Source: a virus. Taken from it: a stretch of 64,000 nucleotides of DNA. The notes beneath the pieces were generated by a model that was not told where the DNA came from, made no database searches, and saw only the letters and a list, made by a program, of their open reading frames with translations. Position numbers and translations under genes: made by a program. The stretch covers positions 1 through 64,000 of the IMG/VR virus record IMGVR_UViG_3300042868_010712; one strand, 5' to 3'. Positions 15,944-27,800 of this stretch are shown here, in pieces. Position 1 is the first letter of the stretch. Each line of letters opens with the position of its first letter.

Positions 15944-17959
15944 ATGAGTGTAGAATTTATAACAAAAAATTATCCAGCCAATGACGTCACAGACGGACAA
16001 TTTCTGTACAGATCGCTGGGCTCTTTTTGGACGTATATTTTTTCAGATAAAAATCTACTCAAAGGTTATACAACAGGTATGGCCGAAGAACTGATTCAGG
16101 CATATTACACACTCACGGAAGTTATCAATCAGTATTCAGTAAAAGATGTACCTATACTGCATAAAGAAAAATGGTACCCTTTAAAAATAAAAAAATCTGA
16201 GTTTAATAAAACTAAGTTTATATTCGAACCAGGCGGCGCGGTGTTCGGTCCACAATCCAACGAAGATGAGTTTTATCCGAATGCCCTGTTCAGGTTTGGT
16301 TATCCTAAAGAAACGTCAGGTACTGTTTACAGCTTTCAGCCGTCAGATGAATTAAAGAAATTTGGAGCTATATCCAATAAGATCATAGCTCCTTCGTTAT
16401 TACTTCTACCTGGGGTAGATGTAATTGTTAACGGCTCAACATTATTCTTTAACTTAGACTTATTTAATCACCCTAATATTCCAAAAGTTAAATTAGTTGA
16501 AGATCTGGGGGAGTACAAAACGTATACAGACAGTGAAGGCAACACCGTCATTGACGAGTATATTGTTCTATGGGTTTACAACGCAGAGATAGACAATAAG
16601 CAGTTATACCAAAATTTTGGAGTACTGTTTGATATAAATATGCCTTCAAATGAAGCTTATAAATCTCTGCTAAAGACTATGATGAACATGGCTGTTGAGG
16701 GGCCCACAATGGCTGCACTAAAAGCAGCGTTTGCTTCACTGGCAGGCATACCATTCATCATCGAATCTGAAGAAACTATCGAGGATATATACTCTGATGA
16801 AAAAAACACCTATATTATCACAGATAGTCACGTCTATAAGGTAGAAATTGACAGGCCTTTAAGTCGCAATGCACGTATAGCCGCAAAGCTGTATGCTGGA
16901 GATATACTAACTGACGATGTTAAATTATTAGACACCGTCACCTCAGGAGATTGGTGGAGTCGAGAGATAGAGTCTAGTAAACTAGGCTTTTCTTCTCATA
17001 TATTTTTAGCAGATATTAAAAAACAACTCTTTTTTGAAAATGGTGCCGCTTTAATAACTTACAGGCGAGGCAAATTAAACTTTCCAGTTATGGGAGATAG
17101 TAAAGATATCCAAGCTTTCAATGACTATATAAATATTCCTGTGAATAGGGTAAACATCATTGATTCGCTAGGGCTATACGATCAACTGCCAATAACTATA
17201 GAAGATGAAACAATTTTAGATATACGTAAAGGTCCTGGATTTGAGCAGTATATAATTACAGACCATAACGCTTATCTTATACCCAAAGACAGGATACTCA
17301 TACCTTCTGTAGCTTTGCAGACTAAAATAGCAAAAGGCACAACCATCGTCGAATTACATCCAGAAGAATTAGTGGAAGATTTATACCCCCTTGGAGAAGC
17401 CAGGGTTTTAAATATCAACCCAGTAGATTTTGTTTTTAAAACGCTAATTAAAAACAATACAGCCTTACTTAAGTTAAAATTTTATTCAGAACCGCAGCTG
17501 AATCTATTCTTTAAACTGCTACCACTATTGCGCACATATTTACCTCCCCATGTATATGTACTAGTCTACATGAACTATAACTTACCTACAGAAGTTTGGG
17601 AAAATTTTAACCTAGGCTTAACCATACTAGATTTCCCAGGACAGAAATTCAGTTTAGATGGATCAACAAAAACAGGGGAAAGACCAGGAAGCCTAGAGGA
17701 CGGAAAATATTATAAAGATTATAAAAATCGATTATTTTGCGTATCTGTAAGTCCTCAAAAAGACGGTCTACCGCTTCATGACAACGCGAACATAGATACG
17801 CTTAATGTAGACAATTCGAACAACCCAAGCTCTTCACCTGGAATAAAGTGCGGTATGTTACGTACAGAGATTCCTTCCCAGGTAACACCTCCAGGACAAA
17901 CAACAGCCAGACGCCCATCTACCAGAGAAATTCAGTCTATCTTATTAATCGACTTTTAG
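15944..17959 (+). CDS. Baseplate wedge / tail protein (671 aa)
   Basis: The frame opens at TTG 15932, but ATG 15944 (context cttATG, four bases after the J-like stop) is preferred. The N-terminal region (YRSLGSFWTYIFSDKNLL, MAEELIQAYYTLTEVINQYS) is helical. The middle repeats a motif of the kind EETIEDIYSDEKNTYIITDS / EDETILDIRKGPGFEQYIIT, ~residues 280-300 and ~425-445, suggesting an internal duplication. By position it should occupy the place of gp7 or of the tail protein I class, linking wedge to fibres. No firm family call. Confidence 0.6.
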   Translation: MSVEFITKNYPANDVTDGQFLYRSLGSFWTYIFSDKNLLKGYTTGMAEELIQAYYTLTEVINQYSVKDVPILHKEKWYPLKIKKSEFNKTKFIFEPGGAVFGPQSNEDEFYPNALFRFGYPKETSGTVYSFQPSDELKKFGAISNKIIAPSLLLLPGVDVIVNGSTLFFNLDLFNHPNIPKVKLVEDLGEYKTYTDSEGNTVIDEYIVLWVYNAEIDNKQLYQNFGVLFDINMPSNEAYKSLLKTMMNMAVEGPTMAALKAAFASLAGIPFIIESEETIEDIYSDEKNTYIITDSHVYKVEIDRPLSRNARIAAKLYAGDILTDDVKLLDTVTSGDWWSREIESSKLGFSSHIFLADIKKQLFFENGAALITYRRGKLNFPVMGDSKDIQAFNDYINIPVNRVNIIDSLGLYDQLPITIEDETILDIRKGPGFEQYIITDHNAYLIPKDRILIPSVALQTKIAKGTTIVELHPEELVEDLYPLGEARVLNINPVDFVFKTLIKNNTALLKLKFYSEPQLNLFFKLLPLLRTYLPPHVYVLVYMNYNLPTEVWENFNLGLTILDFPGQKFSLDGSTKTGERPGSLEDGKYYKDYKNRLFCVSVSPQKDGLPLHDNANIDTLNVDNSNNPSSSPGIKCGMLRTEIPSQVTPPGQTTARRPSTREIQSILLIDF

Positions 17960-17976
17960 CTTAAAAACAATATAAT
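17949..17976 (+). promoter_or_regulatory. Possible promoter before the 192-aa gene
   Basis: TATAAT at 17971-17976 lies seven bases before the ATG at 17984, with a TCGACT-like -35 sixteen bases upstream (17949-17954). If active, transcription would start at or within a base of the A of the ATG, giving a leaderless message. The -35 is weak. Confidence 0.35.
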
Positions 17977-17983
17977 GTAATCT

Positions 17984-18562
17984 ATGTTAACTACAGAAAA
18001 TATGAACATCAGCAACTCTTTAGAAGGGTTTATAAAGATATGGCAGACCGACCCTAAGTCTGGAGAAATAAAGCTGCTGGTAGACAAACGTAACCTTATC
18101 CTTAAAGGTGGAGCAAAAATAATTGCTAGCGCGTTAGGAGGTAACGTTGACTCTAAAATATGGGGTATGTATATAGGCTATAGTAATGATCCTAATTTCG
18201 ATTTAGTTACTGACGCTCCGACTATTGATGTAGATTACTCTAACAGGTTTATTAACTTTGAATCTCCTTTAGGTTTTTTAAGAGAGCAGTTAACTTTTTC
18301 TCCAACGTATATGTCCACGACAGGTTACGAAAGTAACACTGTATTATTTTCAACCATGATTACCTCCGCAAACAGCGCAGGAGGAGCTGAGTTTAACACA
18401 GACAGCCAGATCTATGAAGTCGCCTTAATTTCAGCGGCAGATCCTACGGCAGCTTTATACGATACGGTTTTCTCTAGAACAAATTTTAATCCGGTACAAT
18501 ACAACTCCAACTATAACTTTACTATTACTTGGGGTATACGTATATTAGTACCTTCAGCTTAA
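17984..18562 (+). CDS. Uncharacterised tail/fibre-module protein (192 aa)
   Basis: Beta-rich protein with a conserved-looking core NLILKGGAKIIASALGG followed by KIWGMYIGYSNDP, a pattern I associate with phage distal-tail proteins but cannot assign to a named family. It starts the fibre part of the module after a possible promoter, and the next gene follows seven bases later. Likely a virion component linking baseplate and fibres. Confidence 0.6.
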   Translation: MLTTENMNISNSLEGFIKIWQTDPKSGEIKLLVDKRNLILKGGAKIIASALGGNVDSKIWGMYIGYSNDPNFDLVTDAPTIDVDYSNRFINFESPLGFLREQLTFSPTYMSTTGYESNTVLFSTMITSANSAGGAEFNTDSQIYEVALISAADPTAALYDTVFSRTNFNPVQYNSNYNFTITWGIRILVPSA

Positions 18563-18568
18563 TAACTT

Positions 18569-20956
18569 ATGAGTATTACACCATGGCTTCCAGCGGTCAG
18601 AAAAATTAAAGACGGTGAACCTGTAGACCAAGCTACAGTCAACGTACCTATAGACCAGCTCACACAGAGAGAGCAGCACCTGTATGAGAAATTTAATGAT
18701 ATTCTAAATAAGTCGGTACTTGTAAGCTTCAATCAGCCTATTCACCCTCAAGAATCTTTGGGTGTCAATGAGCTAAGTATAGTTTATTATAAAAAAGATT
18801 TATTTGGTGAAGGTGTGGCGAAAGGTGTAACAGGCTTTACTTCAAGCAAAGCCTCATCCATGTTTAAACCCAAAGAATCCAACTACGCTTTTGGGCTTTT
18901 AAAAAATATCTATACTGAAAGCTCCACCGTGGACATTTTTACTGAAGGTTTGTGTGAATTGCCTGTGGATTTAGACGATGAAACTCGCGGAGCAATTAAA
19001 GATGAGACGTTTGAGGTAGGTCCTTATTTCCTATCCCCGAAGCATCCAGGTAAGATCACAAAAGATCCTTCAGGCATTCCTGTCTATATAGGATACGCTA
19101 TAAGTAAAAGAAAATTTTTATTGCATACTAATGTAGACGAATTTTCTCAGTTCTTTATAAACTATAGGTACCACTTACTGGATAGAGTCGCAGGAGAGCC
19201 TGTATTGAGTGATAATACATGGACAATTAACGTTAAGGACTACACAGATCCTCCTAGCTATGTCCAATTTTCAGGATCTAATAATAACGTAACCGTTACG
19301 AACACATCTTCCAGTTATGTAGGTATTCCCGCTAAAAGTAAATTTGCGGATGTGTATACAGTAACTGTAACCACCGCAGGTAACACTTCGACGGTAAGAT
19401 TTTCAATAGCCTCGGCCAACGGAGCCTTTTTAACCAAGTTCGACCAAGCATTACAATCTAGTGTTTTAGTTTTAGATACAGCCAACGGAAACAATATCAG
19501 ACTAAACTTCACCGGGTCCACTAGTTTTACGGTAGATAGCCAGTGGACATTGCGTGTCAGTGCTAGGCCGAATAAATTAGGCTGGGTACCGGCCAGCGCC
19601 GCCGCCGCAATCCCTCCAGCTGGCGCAGTTTTTTATTATAATATACCTAATCTCACCGACATAGACTCGGATTCCGGTCTTGATTACGACCTGGATTCAA
19701 ACGACGAAAAAATAGAGTATGAAAAAAATGAGGCGATCGAACTCAGGAAGTATATTCCTCCTGTGCCTGCTAATTTCATACAGCTCTATGTCGATGGCTC
19801 TCTGGTTAGATATAATGACACCTTTGATACTGAAGGTTTATTTTCGGTTAACGAGTACGGCTTGTGGTGGCACAGTGCAAATGATGGAGAGCAACCATGG
19901 GATTCTAATTATCCCCAGGGGGCATTAGGGGCACCATACAAGTGGAGAGATAGTATAAAACCCAGCTTAACTAGAAAAAGAATTTTTGCCAGTTTTTCAA
20001 AGTTTAACCCGGCTTTACGTACTCAGCTGGTCAGCTCTTTAACTCCGTTCAATACTGTAGATAATAAAGCTGCAAACTTTATAAAATTTTATAGCTCTGA
20101 CAACCCTGATCAAACAGCTGGCACTGGAGATCTTTTAGTAGATATTTTAGCTCCAGTAAATTTGGTCGGCTATAAGCCCACAGTACTAGATCCTCAAGAC
20201 TTAACGGACGACTTCGTGTATCCGGGAGAATCCTTCACAGGAGAAGCCTCAAGATCTTCATCTTTTTCCGCAGGCAGAGCAGTAGCCGCAATAAAATACT
20301 CCAAACCTGATGGAGCGTTTAAAGTGGCGTTGACTTCAGTAGTTTCAAAGCTAGAAGGAACGGGAGGAATAACGGTCACACCTAACCCCTTAACTGGCGC
20401 ATATACTATCAGTTATATGTCTGAAGGATATGTAGGTCAGGTTGATTCCATAGAACCAATTAATGCAAGACTTGAGTTTCGAGGGCTTTCTTCTTACATA
20501 AAGTTACCTACACCGTCTACGACGCCATACGGGCTGATAGGTAAAATTGTAGTACCAAAGGGATATATTAATAACAAACCTCTCAGGGTAATTTTTCACC
20601 TTTTTGGAGATTCAGCTATAACTGAAAATGCTGTGGCTAGGAATGTGGCGTTTAGCTTTGAGTATTCAGCAATATCTGCAGCCAATTCAGCAAACCCTTC
20701 AAACTACAATGTGGTAGACACCTCAACTTATGCTCCAAGCATTAATCCTGTTGAGTTTGAGCTGCAGCCTACGACTCAAAGCTACACCAGCTACACATCC
20801 AGGAAAATCTCCGATAATTTTATAATTCCTGCAAACTTTATGCGAGAGGACTCTGTGGTTAACTTTAAGATACAGCGAGTATCAGTATCTTCTGGAGCAC
20901 AGAGCTACACAGGTAATATAGGTGTATTAGGAATTTACTGGGAAGTTATTAACTAG
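18569..20956 (+). CDS. Large baseplate/tail fibre structural protein (795 aa)
   Basis: Helical N-terminal 60 residues (VDQATVNVPIDQLTQREQHL), then long beta-rich regions with little charge. Residues ~370-400 hold a low-complexity Asp-rich patch (DIDSDSGLDYDLDSNDEKIE). A C-terminal ~170-residue domain (from GYVGQVDSIEPINARLEFRG) resembles a jelly-roll particle-surface domain. The N-terminus looks like a baseplate attachment region and the C-terminus like a surface domain, so a fibre or fibre-hinge role is inferred. No enzyme motif seen. Confidence 0.6.
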   Translation: MSITPWLPAVRKIKDGEPVDQATVNVPIDQLTQREQHLYEKFNDILNKSVLVSFNQPIHPQESLGVNELSIVYYKKDLFGEGVAKGVTGFTSSKASSMFKPKESNYAFGLLKNIYTESSTVDIFTEGLCELPVDLDDETRGAIKDETFEVGPYFLSPKHPGKITKDPSGIPVYIGYAISKRKFLLHTNVDEFSQFFINYRYHLLDRVAGEPVLSDNTWTINVKDYTDPPSYVQFSGSNNNVTVTNTSSSYVGIPAKSKFADVYTVTVTTAGNTSTVRFSIASANGAFLTKFDQALQSSVLVLDTANGNNIRLNFTGSTSFTVDSQWTLRVSARPNKLGWVPASAAAAIPPAGAVFYYNIPNLTDIDSDSGLDYDLDSNDEKIEYEKNEAIELRKYIPPVPANFIQLYVDGSLVRYNDTFDTEGLFSVNEYGLWWHSANDGEQPWDSNYPQGALGAPYKWRDSIKPSLTRKRIFASFSKFNPALRTQLVSSLTPFNTVDNKAANFIKFYSSDNPDQTAGTGDLLVDILAPVNLVGYKPTVLDPQDLTDDFVYPGESFTGEASRSSSFSAGRAVAAIKYSKPDGAFKVALTSVVSKLEGTGGITVTPNPLTGAYTISYMSEGYVGQVDSIEPINARLEFRGLSSYIKLPTPSTTPYGLIGKIVVPKGYINNKPLRVIFHLFGDSAITENAVARNVAFSFEYSAISAANSANPSNYNVVDTSTYAPSINPVEFELQPTTQSYTSYTSRKISDNFIIPANFMREDSVVNFKIQRVSVSSGAQSYTGNIGVLGIYWEVIN

Positions 20957-20966
20957 ATATTAAATT

Positions 20967-21860
20967 ATGCCATGGATTGATAGTCTAGACTGGTCATCAT
21001 TAAACGCTCTTCGGAGATATCCTATAAGAGAGGGTCTTAGTGCGCAAAGTATTGACGAAATATTTAACATTCCTGACACTCTAATAGTGGATTTTTCATT
21101 ATCTGCTTCAAGTAATGTCGAAGACAGATTTTACATATCTAAAGTATTTAATAAAATATCTTCCGTAGTCATAGAGATCAGTGACTGGGGAGATAACATT
21201 GTAGGTACATTTCAAGCATCTTCTTCAGATAGCCTTGATACTGATTTTTACATGACCGCAACTAGCGACTATACAGGAGCTAACGGCAAAATAACTATAG
21301 GTACGCTGGCAGATCTAGCCAATCAACCTGCTGGAGTATATACATTTTCAAAATCTGCCACAGAACTAGAACCCAGGACAATCATTCCAGGATTACAGGG
21401 AATTGATAGGATTTCGTTCATTGACGTAAATGCAGGTACATCCACAATGACAGGGCATGTCAAGTTGGCTTCTCGTAGCAATCTAAGGTTTTCATTAAGC
21501 CTCACAGAAGACAATAGTGTACTACTGGACGCTGGAGATGATCTAGGTCTGAATAAACAGTGCGGTGTGACCAACTGTGTTAAGAGAATTAATGGTGTTG
21601 CTCCAGACCCAGCTACAGGAAACATTAGTTTACTGGGTATTGATTGCGTTACAGTGAAAAACAATGAACCCTACACTTTAGATATTGAAGACACCTGCTG
21701 CTCTCCATGCGTAGGCTGTAACGATCTACAAGAATTGACTCTAAGACTCACCTCGCTAGAGAATAACTTTTTAAACTTAAAAAATAATTATAATAATGTT
21801 AATAATCAACTATCTACTTATCTAGCCACCACAAACTCCAATTGCGAATGTCCTGCCTAG
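20967..21860 (+). CDS. Fibre-module protein with N-x4-Y-P signature (297 aa)
   Basis: Begins with a short segment LDWSSLNALRRYPIREG, shared in pattern with four later genes (N, four residues, Y/F-P). After a beta-rich body it has RINGVAPDPATGNISLLGID, a motif also seen in the 300-aa and 242-aa proteins downstream. The C-terminus carries a Cys cluster (CC-x2-C-x2-C) followed by a coiled coil (LRLTSLENNFLNLKNNYNNV) and a final C-x-C, suggesting disulphide- or metal-stabilised trimerisation. Likely a short fibre or adaptor. Confidence 0.6.
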   Translation: MPWIDSLDWSSLNALRRYPIREGLSAQSIDEIFNIPDTLIVDFSLSASSNVEDRFYISKVFNKISSVVIEISDWGDNIVGTFQASSSDSLDTDFYMTATSDYTGANGKITIGTLADLANQPAGVYTFSKSATELEPRTIIPGLQGIDRISFIDVNAGTSTMTGHVKLASRSNLRFSLSLTEDNSVLLDAGDDLGLNKQCGVTNCVKRINGVAPDPATGNISLLGIDCVTVKNNEPYTLDIEDTCCSPCVGCNDLQELTLRLTSLENNFLNLKNNYNNVNNQLSTYLATTNSNCECPA

Positions 21861-21881
21861 CTGTTAAAATAGCAAAATATT

Positions 21882-24800
21882 ATGGCAGCTCTGGAGTACT
21901 TAACGCAAAACAGCTTAACAGCATATCCGTTCAGGAGAAGCAGGCCTGCGTTTACAACAAACTTCCAGCAAGAAAATTATACAGAGTCTCTAGTAAGTGA
22001 CGAGTGGTTTTACGATATAATCTTTGTTTCTTACTCGACCAGTATACGAAGTGTATATGTTTCGAGTATAGAAAAAACAGAAGACGGACGGCTTATACTA
22101 GGCTTCAGTAACGCTGAAACTTTACAATTAATAGATAATCGTTTAATTGAAGTACCTGCCGATAAACTAGAGAATCATTTAAACAACAGGGCCCAAAGTT
22201 TTTTTCCTGTCACAAGTACATCTTTTTCAGTAAAAATTGTTTTTGGTGCGGGGCTGGTGGGCAGTACTGCTTTTAGCTATACTTACAACTCAGCACAAAC
22301 ATTATTAGCGGCTAGCGCAGTAATACCCTGCCCTCCAAAATTATTAAGTTTAACTTTTAAAGCATTTCAATCTGAGAGAAATGAGTCTGGTCAGGTCATT
22401 TCAGAGCTCGTACCCATAATAACCTATACTCCTAGTGACTACTCTCCTATATGGAGATTTGGACATAATCTGAACTTTGCTTTAGAGAGTTTAAATTATG
22501 GAGGGATCTCAGTTGAACCAGGAGGAGGGATGGGACTGTTTGATAGCTGTACTCCTGCAGGAGATATTACAGATGTATACACCGTATCAAATGTTAGTCC
22601 AAACGATGAGGGAAGTTTATTTTTAAACACACTTGCCTGCCAAAGTTTAAATCTTTTATCAGAAAACGATAAAAGCTTTTTAACGCTGACCAATCAGTTA
22701 GATAATTACTCTGAAGATATTATTATTGCAGGGCATTCATTAACTTTAAAAAACTTTTGTGAAGCTAAATGCCCTAGGGAAAATATTAACGCTTTTGCGC
22801 ATTATATTAATCGTGTAGCTGACGCAGCTTCAGAAATTAGTAAAATAGCTTTTCTCGATAAAGAAACAAGAGGACTAGGGACACCCACAACAGACATATT
22901 CAACGTTTCTTCTTTTTGCGTCAGCAATTTAGCCGAAGCTGGGGCAACAGGCGCCTCCAGTCAGTTCAATAATCCTTTTTTACGCTGTACTGAAGTTACA
23001 GAACCCATAGATACATTTATAGACTGCAACGCGTCCTTCATAAAATATTTCCATGAGTTTAGAACTTTGCAAATATTTTACAATAGCGTAACCACCAGAA
23101 GTTTCATTATTCTGGAGGTTATTGATGAGAACACTGTAAGATTAAATGAATCCCCTACAGCCGGCCAAAATTTATGGTTTAGAGTAAAAGACAATGGAGT
23201 AATTAGTAATATGAACTGCGCTACTTTAGCGCATAACCAGAAAATTGAGCTAGCAAAAAAAACTTACTTTAAAGTCAGATATACTACTAGTGAAACTCAG
23301 GATTACGACGGATCGCAAGTCACAGTCACATCTTTGTCCATAGGAATATATAATCCTTCAGCTTTAGGTATCACAAGTGTGCGTGTAGATTTCAATGTGT
23401 CACCAAAGCTCACACAAGTAGGTGCAATTAAAGTTAGAAAAAAAGAAACTGTAGACTTGATGAATACTGCAGAAGCAGTGTTGGGTTGTAAAGAGTACGC
23501 TATAGTAGAAGTAGCGTATAAAATAGCTTGCGGAGAAGTTGATGCAGACATAAGCATCCAAGTCATGGATACCACCGGCGCTGTTGAAGAACAGATAGGT
23601 GAAACATACTACATACCTAGCATCAACGGAGCGTTATGTGTAGACAGTCCTATAGGTGCAACAAAAGTAACAAGACAATTAAAACATTCACAGGTCACAT
23701 CTGACTTTGTATACCCGCCATTACCTAGCGTAGTAACACCCCAGGAGGAGTGGACAACGTCTAACGTCACGATAATAGGGGATGCGCCTGCAGGTTTTGC
23801 TGTATCTGCGTATCAGCCGTGGACATGGCCAAGCCAGCAGAACGCTGTGGAAATTTGCCAGACCTATCCAAAATACTGTTTACTCAACGGGAACCCCTTG
23901 TTGGCATGCGGCTGGATTAAATTGTTCTACGCCCTCGTGCCTAGTGAAATACCCGACAACAATAAAAGCAAAAGATATGAAATTATTTTTAGAAATACGA
24001 CGGCCACAGCAGCAGAACTTGGCAATCTTGGAGCGTATGCCCCGCTTCCAAAATACAATTATTCTAAAGTTGTAATAATATGGTTAGCTTCGCCGGTCAT
24101 ATTGTCACCCTTAGGTGTGAATTACACTGAAAGTAACCCAGCGCTTATAGACTACGACACCACATACACTGATGAAAATCCATTACTCACTGTGTCTGTT
24201 GATAATATGCTACGCTTCTCGGAAGCTTTTCCGGGAGATGACGAAGCGTATTATTATATTGTCACAGGACTGCCTGCAGGGCTTACGTTCAACGAAGCCA
24301 CCGGATCAATAACAGGTAAAATATCTTCTGATGCTCCATCTGGCGAAAAGATAGCCATAACAATATCTGCTCATAATCCTGACGGATATGCTCAAAACCC
24401 GCAAACAATTTACCTACAACCTGAGTTACGTGCAGTTCCAGAAATATCCCTGGACCTCACCACGCCTGGGCCTACATTTGATATCGACAATCTGACAGTG
24501 TACACCACGGTCGCATCTTTTTATAAGATAAATACCGTAAATCTACCTATACTATATTACAGAATATATTTTGGTGCAGGGCAAAGCTTACCTAACGGAC
24601 TATACTTTGACCAGGCTGTGGGGTTGATTACCGGCAGAATTACTTCAAACACCGCAGGTAGCTTAAGTTTTGAAATCACGGCAATCAACCGTTTTGGAGA
24701 ATCTGATAGGCTGGCTATAAGTATAAATTACGAAATATTTTCTAGACCTCAAATAACGGCACCAACAGCTTCACAGTACTTCAATCTCTTATTCAATTCA

Positions 24801-27800
24801 GTATATACTATAGAATCTCCACTATTTACTATAACAGCCACGCAGGCTTTTGGAGGAACAGATAATTTTGCCGAGGGGCTCACAGATTTAACTAGAAACA
24901 GCTACACGGCTGACGCATGGAACGGCACCTCAGGCATACCTCCGGGTTTTTTCTTAGATCAATATACTGGTAAATTTTACGGTGTATTAGATAGCGCAGA
25001 AATACCTACAGATTTGGTGCCTGTAACTTATCCTATATTTTTAAAAGCTACAAACCCACTAGGGCAGTCGGAGAAGCTGGTTTATCTTGTTCTTGGTAGT
25101 CCTGAGGGTGCACCAGTAATATCCACAGGTAGCACAATTACAATCGCAAGAAACACGGAATATACATTAGCGTCACCTTTGTTCACAATATCTGCAACAG
25201 GGGATCCTGATACTTATGCAGCTACAGGATTACCTGCAGGTTTGACTTGTGACGAAAGTACAGGAAAAATAATAGGTAGCGTAAACTCATCGCTATACGC
25301 TGGAGTTTATACTGTAACGTTGGAGGCACAAAACGACTACGGCTCAGCCGCACCAATAACGAGGCTTATTAAAGTTCCGTTAACTTCTCCAACTATATCT
25401 CCAGCTGACACTTATACAATATTTGTAGGTGCAACTTATGCAAATATTTTTACAGTAACCCCTCCTCAAATAATAGGTGGAGAAATTTCAAACATATCTT
25501 TGTCTCAAATACCTCCAGGTTTAAGCTTCACAAATAATACGCTCTCAGGCATTCCAACCAATACAGGAAATTTCAACATATCTGTTACAGCATCATCTCT
25601 TACGCTAGGGATTTCCAGATCAACTGTAGCTATAAGCATAAGCAGGCAGTTATACACTATGACAGGTAGCGTTCTAGACGACCAGGGCTCTGGTGTAGCA
25701 GGTGTAGGTATAGTTATGCGAGGAGCCACAGGAGCTATAACCAGCAATGATGGCACGTATAGTTTAAGCGATATACCGTCAGGCACTTTCAATGTTACCG
25801 CAGTTAAAGCCGAGGCAATCATTACACCAACGAGAAAAAGCGCTACGTTTCCACCGACAGGAGGAGGATCAACACTTAGTGGAATTAACTTCACTGCTGT
25901 AGGTCCTCTACGATTAATCACAGGAACTTTAAAAAACAGTGTAGACCAGACGCCTATCGCGAATGCAGTGATAAATGACAGCTTTCAAATAGTAAGAACT
26001 AATTCATACGGGCAATTTGAATTGTATACATCTAGGAATGCGGTAACATTGACGTTAACCGCTTCAAATTACATAATCCCTGACCAACAAGTAAACGCAG
26101 GCAGCACTAGTGTAATTTTGAATATGCTCGGCAATCCAATCTACTCATTGGCAGGAACTATAACAGCCGAAGAAAACATACAGGGTAGTATTCAGGTGAC
26201 TGCAATAAATACAGCCACCGAAGAAGAATTTTCTACACAAGCGCTAATAACAAACAACACAGCTTACTATTATTTAGACCTTAAATCAGGTACGTATACT
26301 ATTTTACCTAGTAGTAATAGCCCTCAAGGATTTTCTTTTTTTGGCCTACCTGCCAGTGTTACGATGAATGTATCCCGCATCGTAAACTTTAGTGCAAATA
26401 AGCCTGGGAAAATATACGGTACAGTAGGATACGTACGTACAAATAGCCAAGACTATACATTCCCACTACCTGGTGCAGTCGTATCGGCCTCTTTGGATAC
26501 TAACGCACAGCCAGGACCAGGACTAAGCTATATTGGAAACATCGGGTCAACAGGCGCAGCATCAGTCACAACTAACAGCCTAGGTGAGTATGTATTAGAA
26601 AATTTAACTTACGGAACTTATATCATAACTACCCAGCTAGAGGGTTATACATTTGCAGTAGGCTCTGCAGCATTAGGAACACAAGCAACAGCTTTAGTTA
26701 ATTTTATACCATCGCAGGCATTTGATATCTCCGGTAGAGTTTACGGAGACACAGCAAAGTCTATAAATTTATATATTGCCAGGGTATATTTAAAAGAGGT
26801 ATCTACAGGCAAATTATATCGCACAGGAACAAATTTAAACGACAGTACATATATAATACGCAACGTACCCTCAAGCGTAAATTATTCTGTAGAACCTCTG
26901 GATTATGTTTTAAGTGCAGAGTTAATAGGCTGTACTTTTACACTTGAATCAGACCCATCAGGTAAAGTATCCGTGAACAATTCGAGTTTATTTGCCAAAG
27001 ACTTCATACTGGACTCCGTATTACCCATATTACCTCCGACCCCCGAGATAGAGAACATTCAGCTAGCCTCAAATCGCGAAGCCACAGTATACTATAACAT
27101 AGGCACAAGCAACGAAGGTTGCCCAGTAATAGAAAAGTATTATGCTATAAGCGAAACACCGGGAGCAACCGGAGCAACCGGAGCAACAGGACCATCATGG
27201 GTGCTTATACCTAGTGCATACGGAGCAACAGGGGCAACAGGATCAACTACACCCGGGTTTGAAGGAGGCGTGGCAGGAGCAACAGGAGCAACAGGAGCAA
27301 CAGGAGCAACAGGAACATTTTTCATAATACCTAGCACATCTATAGTCCTAGGTAAAGATTATGATATAAAGCTTAAATCTGTAAATTTATACGGTGAAAC
27401 AATTTCAAGCCAATATTCTCTTACAACTCCGAAACCTCCTGAGGCCCCAACAATCACATCCTCCACGGTATTATATACTGCACCTCCAGGCTTAAGCGTG
27501 GAATATACGGCTCCGACAGAAACCTACGGTTATTCTATAACTAGGTATGAATGGCGCTACAGAGTTACTGCAGACTTATTGACTGGAGCAGTATTTAATT
27601 CTCCTGCATGGACAGCGTGGGTAGCAACACCAAGCTTAAGTCCGTCTCCTTTAATAATAACCAATATTCCTACGGCGCGAATAATCGATATTCAATTGAG
27701 GGCAGTTTCAACGATAGGCTCAGGAGTAGCTTCTAATATTTTACAAGATATAACCGTCGCAAGCTCCCCTGTAACGCCAAATAATTTCATATTTCCTGAA

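Noticed and set aside
27140-27337. Minus-strand Ala-Pro-Val repeat protein
   Set aside because: Antisense of the collagen-like Gly-Ala-Thr tract of the giant adhesin.
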